A stretch of DNA of 43,805 bases, from the NCBI GenBank assembly GCA_964511665.1, contig CAZEHA010000029.1, forward strand, positions 1 through 43,805, written 5' to 3'. Each line of letters opens with the position of its first letter. Positions within the stretch are counted from its first letter, which is position 1. Positions 34,569 through 42,730 of this stretch are shown piece by piece. The notes beneath the pieces were generated by a model. It did not search any database, had not been told where the DNA came from, and worked only from the letters and a program-made list of their open reading frames with translations. Made by a program: the position numbers and the translations under genes. This DNA comes from JAGOEF01 sp964511665. Lineage in GTDB: Bacteria > Bacteroidota > Bacteroidia > Bacteroidales > ML635J-15.

Positions 34569-36938
34569 ATGAATAAAACTTTATCATCCTTATTTGTCGT
34601 AGCCTTGCTTGTAGTAACCGGAATACATCAGATTACAGCCCAGACGAATATTACCACGCAAACCAATATTCCCCTGCAGGTGCTTATCGCCGACACGCTT
34701 ATTAACGGATGCACTTCGGTGTCGAGCGTAACCGTAAACAGCAATGGAGCGTACGGGTATTTCAAGAAGAACAATTCTCAGTTTCCATTTGCGTCGGGCA
34801 TTATAATAGCCTCGGGGCCAATAACCAATGCACACGGGCCTAACACTAGTGGTAGTCAGGGAGGCACCCTGGGTTCCGGCAGCGATCCCGATTTGGTTTC
34901 GTTGGCTGGAGGCGGCAGTATTTACGACTGTACCAAAATTGAATTCAATTTCGTACCTGCCGACGATACTGTTGAGTTTAGATATATATTTGGGTCGGAA
35001 GAATTTCCTGAATATGCCAACTCAAACTTTAACGATGTATTCGGGTTTTTCTTATCGGGTCCCGGCATCAACGGTCCATATCAGAACAATGCCATAAATA
35101 TTGCCCTGCTTCCCAACGGACAACCGGTAACCATTAACAATGTACATAATTTCAGCTACTACACAGCTTATCCTTCTTCGGCCAGTAATTCGCCCGGCTC
35201 ATACCATGGTGCAGTGCAATACGACGGCAACACTATTGTGCTAACCGCCCGCGCTGTAGTTCAACCTTGCCAAACCTATCATATTAAACTGGCTGTTGGC
35301 GACCGTGGCGACTCAGCATTCGATAGTGGGGTGTTCTTCGAAACCAATAGTTTTGTTTCGGGAGCAATGATTGAAGGTATTAATCACAGCCAATACGGCG
35401 GTGAAGCCGACCTTTGGGAAGGATGCGAAAATTATTACGTAATCAGCAGAGCTCCCGGAGCAGGTTCTACCGAGCCGGTTGTTGTTAACCTCTCGGTGGG
35501 AGGCTCCGCAACACCGGGTGTTGACTACACCCCACTGCCATCGCAAATTACAATTCCCGCCGGTCAAACTTCCGACACCTTATTTTATTCTGCCTTTAAC
35601 GATGGCATCGACGAAGGAACCGAAACCATTATTCTGAATTTTTACACCACCTGCCCATGTGGCAATATGCCTTCGGTAATTTCCGACACTATCTTTATTT
35701 TTGATGCAGAAGCTATCAAAGGAGGCATTCAATATGCACAGACTGAGTATTGCGGAGTAGCACCACCTAGCCAAATAACCCTTACTGCCGGGTGTAATCT
35801 CGATACTGTACAATATGTAAATGTGTATTATCAATGGAGCACAGGCAGCACAACCAATACAACAACTATTACACCACAACCGGGTGCAACCACATACTAC
35901 GTAACCATGGCCGACGACTGCGGCAACGAAGTGTACGATTCTATTACTATCAGGGTGTCGAATATGCAATTTGCTACCCAGCAACCTACCCCGGTTAGTT
36001 GCAACAATGCATGCAACGGTTCTTATCAGGTAAATGTGGTAAACAACTTTGCACCATTCACCTACTCTTATGTAAATGCCAACTATGTTTGGTGGCCCGA
36101 CAGTATTCACCACCAGTACAATGGTAATTTCACCAATCTTTGCCCCGGCACATATCTTGTTACTGTTACCGATGCCATAGGTTGTCAGTTAGAAACTGAA
36201 TTCACGCTGTATAATCCTCCTCCAATTAATCACTCGGTAGGTATTACCTCTGGCAGTCAGGTATTCTGTGCAAACCCCGGTCAAATATCGCTGAGTGCTG
36301 AAGCCAATCAGTCAAATGCTACTTTCCTTTGGTTCAACAGCACTACACAAAGCAACGTCACCTTTACTCCATCATCAGGCGAAAACCAGTATTGGGTAAG
36401 AATATACGATGCCTGTGGTAATATGTTTCAGGACGAGGTTAGCATAACTGTATCGCAAATTCAGGCCGCTGCCTCAAGCACTCCCGACGATGGATCGTGC
36501 AATGGTCAGGCGTGGGTTACCGTAAATGGCGGAATAAGCCCCTACACTTACTATTGGCCATTGATTGGGCAGTTCGGAAGCATTCAGGAAGATTTATGCT
36601 ATGGAACCTATACGGTAAACATTACCGACAATGTGGGTTGTCAGGCAACTCGGCAAGCAACGGTTCAGTTGAATACTTCGATACACGACAATAGTAATGG
36701 GAAAAATGTGGTGTATCCCAATCCTGCTCACACCGGATTCATGGTAAATCTAAGCAATTTCGAAAATCAGCCATATACACTTCAACTTGTTGATGTAGTG
36801 GGCAGAACTGTACTTACCGAAATCATGCCCGGCAACGGACAGATATACGTAAGCGACCTGAAAGCAGGCACTTATATACTCAGAATATCTGATTCGAGAG
36901 AGATAAAATACACCGAAAAAATTATCATTATCGATTGA
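34569..36938 (+). CDS. T9SS-exported choice-of-anchor L surface protein
   Basis: This 789-residue protein has a signal peptide ending at HQITAQ. Residues ~40-260 form a choice-of-anchor L domain (FASGIIIASGPI, FRYIFGSEEFPEYAN, FNDVFGFFLSGPG, KLAVGDRGDSAFDSGVF). A Calx-beta/cadherin-like domain follows (GVDYTPLPSQITIPAG, DGIDEGTETIILNF). Then two Ig-like cycles alternate with two SprB-type repeats (SCNNACNGSY...DAIGCQ and GSCNGQAWVTV...DNVGCQ). The last 75 residues are a T9SS type A CTD starting VVYPNPAHTG. It is likely a cell-surface adhesin exported by the Por system. Its own promoter lies upstream and no same-strand operon partner is evident. Confidence 0.9.
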   Translation: MNKTLSSLFVVALLVVTGIHQITAQTNITTQTNIPLQVLIADTLINGCTSVSSVTVNSNGAYGYFKKNNSQFPFASGIIIASGPITNAHGPNTSGSQGGTLGSGSDPDLVSLAGGGSIYDCTKIEFNFVPADDTVEFRYIFGSEEFPEYANSNFNDVFGFFLSGPGINGPYQNNAINIALLPNGQPVTINNVHNFSYYTAYPSSASNSPGSYHGAVQYDGNTIVLTARAVVQPCQTYHIKLAVGDRGDSAFDSGVFFETNSFVSGAMIEGINHSQYGGEADLWEGCENYYVISRAPGAGSTEPVVVNLSVGGSATPGVDYTPLPSQITIPAGQTSDTLFYSAFNDGIDEGTETIILNFYTTCPCGNMPSVISDTIFIFDAEAIKGGIQYAQTEYCGVAPPSQITLTAGCNLDTVQYVNVYYQWSTGSTTNTTTITPQPGATTYYVTMADDCGNEVYDSITIRVSNMQFATQQPTPVSCNNACNGSYQVNVVNNFAPFTYSYVNANYVWWPDSIHHQYNGNFTNLCPGTYLVTVTDAIGCQLETEFTLYNPPPINHSVGITSGSQVFCANPGQISLSAEANQSNATFLWFNSTTQSNVTFTPSSGENQYWVRIYDACGNMFQDEVSITVSQIQAAASSTPDDGSCNGQAWVTVNGGISPYTYYWPLIGQFGSIQEDLCYGTYTVNITDNVGCQATRQATVQLNTSIHDNSNGKNVVYPNPAHTGFMVNLSNFENQPYTLQLVDVVGRTVLTEIMPGNGQIYVSDLKAGTYILRISDSREIKYTEKIIIID

Positions 36939-37020
36939 CAAAACAGTTTGAGCATTTTTCGGTTCTACTTATGAATAACTTTTTTATTGAGTCGTACATG
37001 ATACGTATGATTTAGAAATG

Positions 37021-37028
37021 TATTTTTG
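37021..37028 (+). promoter_or_regulatory. -7 element of the carboxyltransferase gene
   Basis: TATTTTTG fits TAnnTTTG and ends 15 bases before the ATG at 37044. It contains the in-frame TTG at 37026, which is therefore not the start. No TTG at the -33 spacing. Confidence 0.45.
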
Positions 37029-37043
37029 CAAAAAATAAATGTT

Positions 37044-38783
37044 ATGGCGAAAGAAATAAAATTTAGTTTGGTATATCGCGACATGTGGCAATCGAGTGGT
37101 AAGTATCAGCCTCGCCGCGATCAATTGATGAAAATTGCACCGGCTATTATCGACATGGGGTGTTTCAGCCGAATAGAGACTAACGGGGGTGCCTTCGAAC
37201 AGGTTAACCTGATGTTTGGCGAAAACCCCAACGATGTAGTGCGAGAATGGACAAAACCATTCAAGGAAGCAGGCATGCAAACTCACATGCTCGAAAGGGC
37301 ACTGAATGGCATTAGGATGTTTCCGGTACCTGCCGATGTAAGGCGCCTCATGTATAAGGTAAAGAAAGATCAGGGTGTTGATATTGCCCGTTCGTTTTGT
37401 GGGCTCAACGATCCAAGAAATCTGGAACTGTCGATAAAATATGCCAAGGAAGCAGGCATGATATCGCAAGCTACACTTAGCATAACCCATTCAGATATAC
37501 ATACCGTTGATTATTACATGGATGTAGTTCATCAGGCAGTTGCTTATGGTGCCGATGAAATATGTTTGAAAGATATGGCCGGTATCGGCCGCCCACACTC
37601 GCTGGGTTTGCTGGTAAAAGCTATTAAATCGAGCTACCCCGACATGGTAGTTCAATATCATGGCCACGCAGGGCCTGGGTTTGCTGTAGCCTCTATGATT
37701 GAAGTTGCCAAAGCGGGTGTCGATTACATTGATGCCGCCATTGAACCGCTGGCATGGGGGACATCGCATCCAGATGTTATAACCATACAGGCTATGCTTA
37801 AAGATGCCGGGTTCAAGGTTCCCGATATCAATATGAAAGCCTATATGCATGCCCGTGCCTTGAATCAGGAGTTTATCGATGAATTTTTGGGCCTGTTTAT
37901 AAACCCGAAAAATCATTTAAACTCGGCTCTGATGATTGGCAGTGGCCTTCCGGGAGGAATGATGGGAAGCCTGATGGCTGACCTTGATGGTGTGCATCAG
38001 GGGATAAATCAATCGCTTGCGGCCATGGGCAAACCCCTGCTTAGCCTCGACGATTTGCTGATTACGCTGTTCGACGAAGTGCAGTATGTGTGGCCTAAGT
38101 TGGGTTATCCACCACTGGTAACTCCATTCTCGCAATATGTTAAAAATGTTGCCCTGGTAAATATTGTATATATGATGCAAGGCAAACCACGTTGGCAAAT
38201 GATTGACAAAAACACCTGGGATATGATACTCGGAAAAGCGGGGAAATTACCGGGGCCTCTTGATGCTGAAATTATTGAACTTGCAAAATCGCAGAATCAC
38301 GAGTTTTACGAAGGATTACCACAAGACGCCTATCCCGACATACTAGACCAATATAGAAAAGAGATGATTGAAAACGGTTGGGATTTGGGTAAAAACGAAG
38401 AAGAATTGTTTGAATTTGCTATGCACGAGCGACAATACCGCGACTATAAATCGGGTGTAGCCAAAGAACGCCTGGCCGAAGAAATAGAAAAACTGCAGGC
38501 AGCAGCAACTATCAACCCCCTCAAGGTGAAAGCGGTTGACAATGTTATCGAACTGAAATCGCCCGAGAAAGGGAGAATATACTTCGATTTGAATTTTGGC
38601 GATGGCATGGAAATTCCTTCATCGGGCGATAAATTAAAAACCGGCCAACGACTGTGTTACCTCGAAACCCAACATGGATATCGTGAACTGGTAAGCGAAA
38701 TAGGGGGAGAAATTAGCAATGTGTTCTTCCGTCAAGCCGATGTTGTTGACAAAGACGATACTATATTGATACTGAAGAAGTAA
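37044..38783 (+). CDS. Pyruvate carboxylase subunit B / oxaloacetate decarboxylase alpha-like carboxyltransferase
   Basis: This 579-residue protein has an HMGL-like carboxyltransferase TIM barrel (IKFSLVYRDMWQSS, GCFSRIETNGGAFE, DIARSFCGLND, EICLKDMAGIGRP, and the metal-ligand strand VQYHGHAGPGFAVAS), then the PYC_OADA conserved domain (about residues 280-480). The C-terminal ~75 residues fold like a biotinyl/lipoyl hammerhead. The tip, where AMKM carries biotin, reads LETQHGY at about residues 540-546, so no biotinylatable lysine is visible. It would transfer carboxyl groups with pyruvate/oxaloacetate, or methylmalonyl-CoA as another possibility, provided a separate biotin carrier exists. 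It is transcribed alone and ends in a strong terminator. Confidence 0.88.
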   Translation: MAKEIKFSLVYRDMWQSSGKYQPRRDQLMKIAPAIIDMGCFSRIETNGGAFEQVNLMFGENPNDVVREWTKPFKEAGMQTHMLERALNGIRMFPVPADVRRLMYKVKKDQGVDIARSFCGLNDPRNLELSIKYAKEAGMISQATLSITHSDIHTVDYYMDVVHQAVAYGADEICLKDMAGIGRPHSLGLLVKAIKSSYPDMVVQYHGHAGPGFAVASMIEVAKAGVDYIDAAIEPLAWGTSHPDVITIQAMLKDAGFKVPDINMKAYMHARALNQEFIDEFLGLFINPKNHLNSALMIGSGLPGGMMGSLMADLDGVHQGINQSLAAMGKPLLSLDDLLITLFDEVQYVWPKLGYPPLVTPFSQYVKNVALVNIVYMMQGKPRWQMIDKNTWDMILGKAGKLPGPLDAEIIELAKSQNHEFYEGLPQDAYPDILDQYRKEMIENGWDLGKNEEELFEFAMHERQYRDYKSGVAKERLAEEIEKLQAAATINPLKVKAVDNVIELKSPEKGRIYFDLNFGDGMEIPSSGDKLKTGQRLCYLETQHGYRELVSEIGGEISNVFFRQADVVDKDDTILILKK

Positions 38784-38792
38784 AAGGATAAT

Positions 38793-38829
38793 AAAAAAAA
38801 CGGGGCAATCATACTGCCCCGTTTTTTTT
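38793..38829. terminator. Bidirectional terminator
   Basis: A 15-base-pair stem (arms 38793-38807 and 38815-38829, core CGGGGCA/TGCCCCG flanked by A8 and T8) with a seven-base loop. It serves the carboxyltransferase gene on plus and the DUF1566 gene on minus. Confidence 0.92.
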
Positions 38830-38843
38830 AACTACGCTATAGT

Positions 38844-40280
38844 TTAGAAGGCTCTCACAGCCCTAACCGTAATTTCCATGTTATCTTTCAACTCGCTTAC
38901 TACAGCACCGGTTTCGAAATCAATGCTAATTGCTTGATCGACTGAAACCTGAGTTGATGTCCAATATTGGGTGTTGGTGAAATTCCCAATTCCATTTTCA
39001 TGCAACTCGCTGTATATGAGCAACATTTCATCTTGCGACGGTAAGAACCAATCGTCGTAACCCTGAAAAAACATGTCATCGCAAAGTTTTGCAGCGTAAA
39101 ACGGAGTGGTACACTGAGTAACAATGTCAATAGTGTTTTGCTCACCTGTTCCCAGAGCAATTCCATCGGCGCCTGAAATTAGTTCGTCGGGGTCGTTACA
39201 GCCCCACTGTGTTTGAATAATATCCTCGGCATTGCAAATCAGTCCATGAAAACCGCTTACATCGAGATAAAATATATAACCACCTCCATAAAAATTGCCC
39301 ACTTTTAATGCAGAATTACCGTTCATATCGACCCAATTTTCGCCATCGAACAGGTTGAGCATTTTGTTATCGGTATTATATACCACAAGGCCTTCGGCCG
39401 GGTTCTGAATTGAAAATATCTGAGAGGTGCTCATCCTTGGGGGCAGAAAACCTTGTGTAGTACTTTGTATTTCGAGGGCTGCACTTGGGCTTGGATTTCC
39501 GGTACCGATAGCCTGCTGGTTTACATTCAGTATTTTTTGATTACCGGCATCGTTACCTTGATCAAGTACTTCGGCAATATCCTGTGATTCGGTAACCAAA
39601 AAGTTTGGGGTTACATTTACCCATTTGCCGCTAACTTCGTTGTAGCGTAAAATTTGATTGTGGGTAGCACCTAATATACTGAACGGATGATAGAGAATCT
39701 CGCTCCAAGTAGGCAGATAAGAAACCGGTTTGTAAAGCCCCTGATGATTTCCCCAACCAAAGGCAGTGTTCCAGTTACTGACATCGGTAACAGAAATACC
39801 ATTAGCCGGTGAACCTAAAAATACGGGATCAGCCTCGTTTAACTGTCCGGTAAATGACGCGGCCGATGCAGCATGCAAGGCATAAGGGACACTTAACAGT
39901 TGACTTACGCCGGTGATGGTGTATTCGTTGTATCCGTTCAAGTCAATTTCTGTTTTAATGTAGTAAGGTCCATCAGCCCAGTCGATTAATAAGAAATTGC
40001 CTAGTGTAGTGCCATTGCCCACTTCAATAGTTACCAACCCATTATTGTTGGTAGTGGCCTCGTGTGTTTCGATGTACAGGGCAGGTCCATCAATAGCGCC
40101 CTGAAGAATACTTACCTGCATGCCAATATTGGTATTGGCAACCAATTGGTTACTGGCATTGCGAACTACTGCCTGGTAGCTGAAAGCGTGAGGCGACTGA
40201 GCCCATGCTGCGGATAGGGAACATAAGCCTGAAAATAAGAAAAGGGTTAAAAAACGTAACATTTTAGTTTTCTGTTTCAT
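38844..40280 (-). CDS. Secreted DUF1566 (Lcl-type) domain protein
   Basis: This 478-residue protein has a signal peptide (ending SAAWAQ). The N-terminal domain AFSYQAVVRNA...GLVTIEVGNG...LLSVPYALHAASA is common in Bacteroidota surface proteins. The middle contains SAALEIQSTTQGFLPPRM, resembling tail-fibre-type segments. The last ~130 residues form a DUF1566/Lcl domain (GLICNAEDII, GYDDWFLPSQDEML, YWTSTQV, VRAVRAF), often involved in surface adhesion. No T9SS CTD is present. It starts five bases after the stop of the small CTD protein, so the two are one operon, and ends at the bidirectional terminator. Confidence 0.85.
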   Translation of the reverse strand: MKQKTKMLRFLTLFLFSGLCSLSAAWAQSPHAFSYQAVVRNASNQLVANTNIGMQVSILQGAIDGPALYIETHEATTNNNGLVTIEVGNGTTLGNFLLIDWADGPYYIKTEIDLNGYNEYTITGVSQLLSVPYALHAASAASFTGQLNEADPVFLGSPANGISVTDVSNWNTAFGWGNHQGLYKPVSYLPTWSEILYHPFSILGATHNQILRYNEVSGKWVNVTPNFLVTESQDIAEVLDQGNDAGNQKILNVNQQAIGTGNPSPSAALEIQSTTQGFLPPRMSTSQIFSIQNPAEGLVVYNTDNKMLNLFDGENWVDMNGNSALKVGNFYGGGYIFYLDVSGFHGLICNAEDIIQTQWGCNDPDELISGADGIALGTGEQNTIDIVTQCTTPFYAAKLCDDMFFQGYDDWFLPSQDEMLLIYSELHENGIGNFTNTQYWTSTQVSVDQAISIDFETGAVVSELKDNMEITVRAVRAF

Positions 40281-40285
40281 TGTGT

Positions 40286-40771
40286 TTAATTTTTGATTAT
40301 TCTAAATGTTTTTATATCTACATCGTTGTGCCGCACAGTTAAGAAGTACATGGCAGGTGCATATAGGTTCATAGATATTTGCATTTCGTTGTTGTTCACA
40401 GGTATTGATTCTAAGGTCTTACCTTGATTGTCGAATAGCACCAGCGAATATACACCATTCTGCATATCGGCTATACTAAGCGTTACAAACTCGGTAACGG
40501 GATTAGGATACAGACTTACATTTAGTAGAATACCATCGGTTCCGGGCAAGGCTGTTTGCACCGATATTTCCCACGGCTGCTGAACCCCTTCGAGAGCAGT
40601 GCCTGTATCGCCTACCCCTAACGAATACACCACTTGACCCACCGAATAGGTAACATTACCCCCATCGCCGTTAGCAGTGCCTCCCGAGCTATGAACACTC
40701 TGCTGTGCCGATAACGGCATACTACAAGCAGCTACGACCAATACAAACAAATATCGCTTCAGTTGTTTCAT
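40286..40771 (-). CDS. Small T9SS sorting-domain protein
   Basis: This 161-residue protein has a signal peptide (MKQLKRYLFVLVVAACSMPLSAQ), a short mature part with SSGGTANGDGGNVTYSVGQVVYS, a segment found in many small Bacteroidota proteins, and a C-terminal T9SS type A CTD starting LYPNPVTEFVTLSI and ending in FRIIKN. The Met at 40771 is preferred over the Met at 40810 because it begins a canonical signal peptide. It is the first gene of a pair with the DUF1566 protein. The mature domain before the CTD is only about 50 residues, so it may act as a small adaptor. Promoters lie upstream at 40860-40889 and possibly 40774-40781. Confidence 0.83.
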   Translation of the reverse strand: MKQLKRYLFVLVVAACSMPLSAQQSVHSSGGTANGDGGNVTYSVGQVVYSLGVGDTGTALEGVQQPWEISVQTALPGTDGILLNVSLYPNPVTEFVTLSIADMQNGVYSLVLFDNQGKTLESIPVNNNEMQISMNLYAPAMYFLTVRHNDVDIKTFRIIKN

Positions 40772-40773
40772 TG

Positions 40774-40781
40774 CAAAATTA
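40774..40781 (-). promoter_or_regulatory. -7-like element two bases before the small CTD gene start
   Basis: Minus-strand TAATTTTG with a TTG 22 bases upstream of it. If used, the transcript would begin about at the ATG at 40771, so it could be leaderless. It may instead be chance, because a better-placed promoter exists at 40860-40889. Confidence 0.3.
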
Positions 40782-40859
40782 TTTAATAAGAACTCATAAA
40801 TTTCAAGCATATTAATGCACTCAGTGTATAGGATGAATTAATAACCAAACACGAATCAA

Positions 40860-40889
40860 CAAAATTAAACCAATATTACTTTTTTACAA
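40860..40889 (-). promoter_or_regulatory. Promoter of the small CTD protein / DUF1566 pair
   Basis: Minus-strand TTG (40887-40889), a 19-base spacer and a perfect TAATTTTG (40860-40867), about 88 bases before the ATG at 40771. Confidence 0.6.
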
Positions 40890-41015
40890 AAAAAATATCA
40901 AGGCTTAACGAACAATACTACTATATGCATTAAAAGGTATCAATCAGCTAAAATATTTGTTGTTAAGCATAGTTTTAGATAGTATTTTAGGGTAATGGTT
41001 TTATGTGTTTTTTAA

Positions 41016-41023
41016 TACTTTTG
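41016..41023 (+). promoter_or_regulatory. -7 element of pckA
   Basis: TACTTTTG fits TAnnTTTG and lies 39 bases before the ATG at 41063. It supports this start over the in-frame upstream Met at 41003. Confidence 0.45.
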
Positions 41024-41062
41024 CTTTTCATATTATTAAAATATCAATTTAAAGTATCAACT

Positions 41063-42724
41063 ATGGAACAGGTAACAAGTTTAAATTTTCATCAGAAAGT
41101 GCTCGACAAAATTAATTCTCATAAAAACGTCATTCACAATGCAGCGAGAAAAGTGCTGATTCAAGATGCCGTTAACTTTAAAGAATGTGTGGTATCGAAA
41201 TATGGAACTTTGGCAACATGGACTCCGGTGGAATCGACTGGTCGCAGTCCCAAAGACACCTACATGGTAAAAAGGCATTCGAGTCAGGTGCACATCGATT
41301 GGAATTCGCCAAACAACTTACCTATGAGCGAAGAATTATTCGACTCAATTTTTGAAGATGCCGTTAAGTTTGTTGAAGATTGTCGTCGAATATACATCAA
41401 CGACAGAGTAATTGGCGCCGATTCAACTTATGCACTGCCAGTTAAACTAATTACCAACAAAGCTCTACCATCGCTGTTTGCCGACAATATGTTCAGGCCT
41501 GTACCCGAAGACATCGACAAGAGTTGCTTTGCGAAAAAGCCATTCTATCTGATTGCCCTACCCTATCACAAACTCGATCAGCAAAAATATGAATGGAAAC
41601 TACGCAAGTTACCCGATGGCAGCACCTCTGATTTAGTGGTGGCCATGGACTACGACAGACGCATCGGTCTGGTTATTGGCACAGCCTATTTGGGCAGCAT
41701 CAAAAAACTGATGTTCACAGTAATGAATTATTATTTACCATTCGAAAATGTTTTACCTCTGCATTGTTCGGCCAACGAAGGTCCCGATGGCAAATCGGCC
41801 TTGATACTCGGTCTGTCGGGAACAGGAAAAACAACCTTATCGGCCGACCCAAGCAGAGCATTACTGGGCGACGACGAACACGGCTGGAGCGAAGATGGTA
41901 TTGCCAATTTCGAATATGGCTGCTATGCAAAAATGATTAACATCAATCCGAAAAAAGAACCGGATATTTATGAAGCGGTGGTGCACCAAGACGACTACCT
42001 GAACCATGGTGCCATTGTTGAAAATGCTATGATATATCCGAATGGTGAGTTCGATTTCGACGATGAAAGATTCACTCCGAACAGCAGGGCATCATATCCC
42101 CTGTATTCTCTGAAAAACATAAAAGAATGTTCTACTTCGGGGCACCCATCAACCATATTGTTCCTCACGGCAGATGCATACGGAGTATTACCTCCCATTT
42201 CGAAGCTCGACAAAGATCAGGCAATGCTATGGTTTTTGATGGGATATACATCAAAGCTGGCGGGAACCGAACGAGGAGTAGTAGAACCTTCGGCCACTTT
42301 TTCCAGATTCTTCGGGCAACCTTTCATGCCCGGATTGCCCAGTGTATATACCAAAATGCTTGGCGACAAAATGGACCATTTCAACACTTCGGTATATCTT
42401 ATTAATACGGGTTGGTCGGGAGGAAAATACGGAGTAGGAAAACGTATCGACCTGAACCTGACCCGTCGCATGGTTGAAGCAGCGCTTAACGGAAGCCTCG
42501 AAAAGGTTGATTACACCTACGACAGTCTCTTCCATCTAAATATTCCGACATCGTGTCCCGGTGTACCTGCCGAAATACTATATCCGATAAATACATGGAA
42601 AGATCCCGAAGAATTCTCAAAAACTGCTAAAGATTTGGCACAACAGTTTTCCGATTCATTCGATAAATCGTATGGAAAAAGCAATATTGCTCCCGAAATA
42701 AAGAAGAACTGTCCGGGAAAATAA
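41063..42724 (+). CDS. pckA: ATP-dependent phosphoenolpyruvate carboxykinase
   Basis: PckA interconverts oxaloacetate + ATP and PEP + CO2 + ADP. In fermentative Bacteroidota it often runs in the carboxylating direction. The 553-residue protein contains ESTGRSPKDTYMV, the substrate-loop HCSANEG, the kinase-1 P-loop GLSGTGKTTLS (about residues 249-259), the metal-binding GDDEHGWSEDGIANFE, and FLTADAYGVLPP. All key residues are present. The Met at 41063 is used since the preceding 20 codons overlap the -7 element. It is convergent with the LRR gene (six-base gap) and shares this region with the carboxyltransferase gene, but not a transcript. Confidence 0.97.
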   Translation: MEQVTSLNFHQKVLDKINSHKNVIHNAARKVLIQDAVNFKECVVSKYGTLATWTPVESTGRSPKDTYMVKRHSSQVHIDWNSPNNLPMSEELFDSIFEDAVKFVEDCRRIYINDRVIGADSTYALPVKLITNKALPSLFADNMFRPVPEDIDKSCFAKKPFYLIALPYHKLDQQKYEWKLRKLPDGSTSDLVVAMDYDRRIGLVIGTAYLGSIKKLMFTVMNYYLPFENVLPLHCSANEGPDGKSALILGLSGTGKTTLSADPSRALLGDDEHGWSEDGIANFEYGCYAKMININPKKEPDIYEAVVHQDDYLNHGAIVENAMIYPNGEFDFDDERFTPNSRASYPLYSLKNIKECSTSGHPSTILFLTADAYGVLPPISKLDKDQAMLWFLMGYTSKLAGTERGVVEPSATFSRFFGQPFMPGLPSVYTKMLGDKMDHFNTSVYLINTGWSGGKYGVGKRIDLNLTRRMVEAALNGSLEKVDYTYDSLFHLNIPTSCPGVPAEILYPINTWKDPEEFSKTAKDLAQQFSDSFDKSYGKSNIAPEIKKNCPGK

Positions 42725-42730
42725 ATTTGA

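Noticed and set aside
37026..37043. Upstream TTG start for the carboxyltransferase
   Set aside because: It overlaps the -7 element at 37021-37028; the next ATG at 37044 begins the conserved KEIKFSLVYRDMW.
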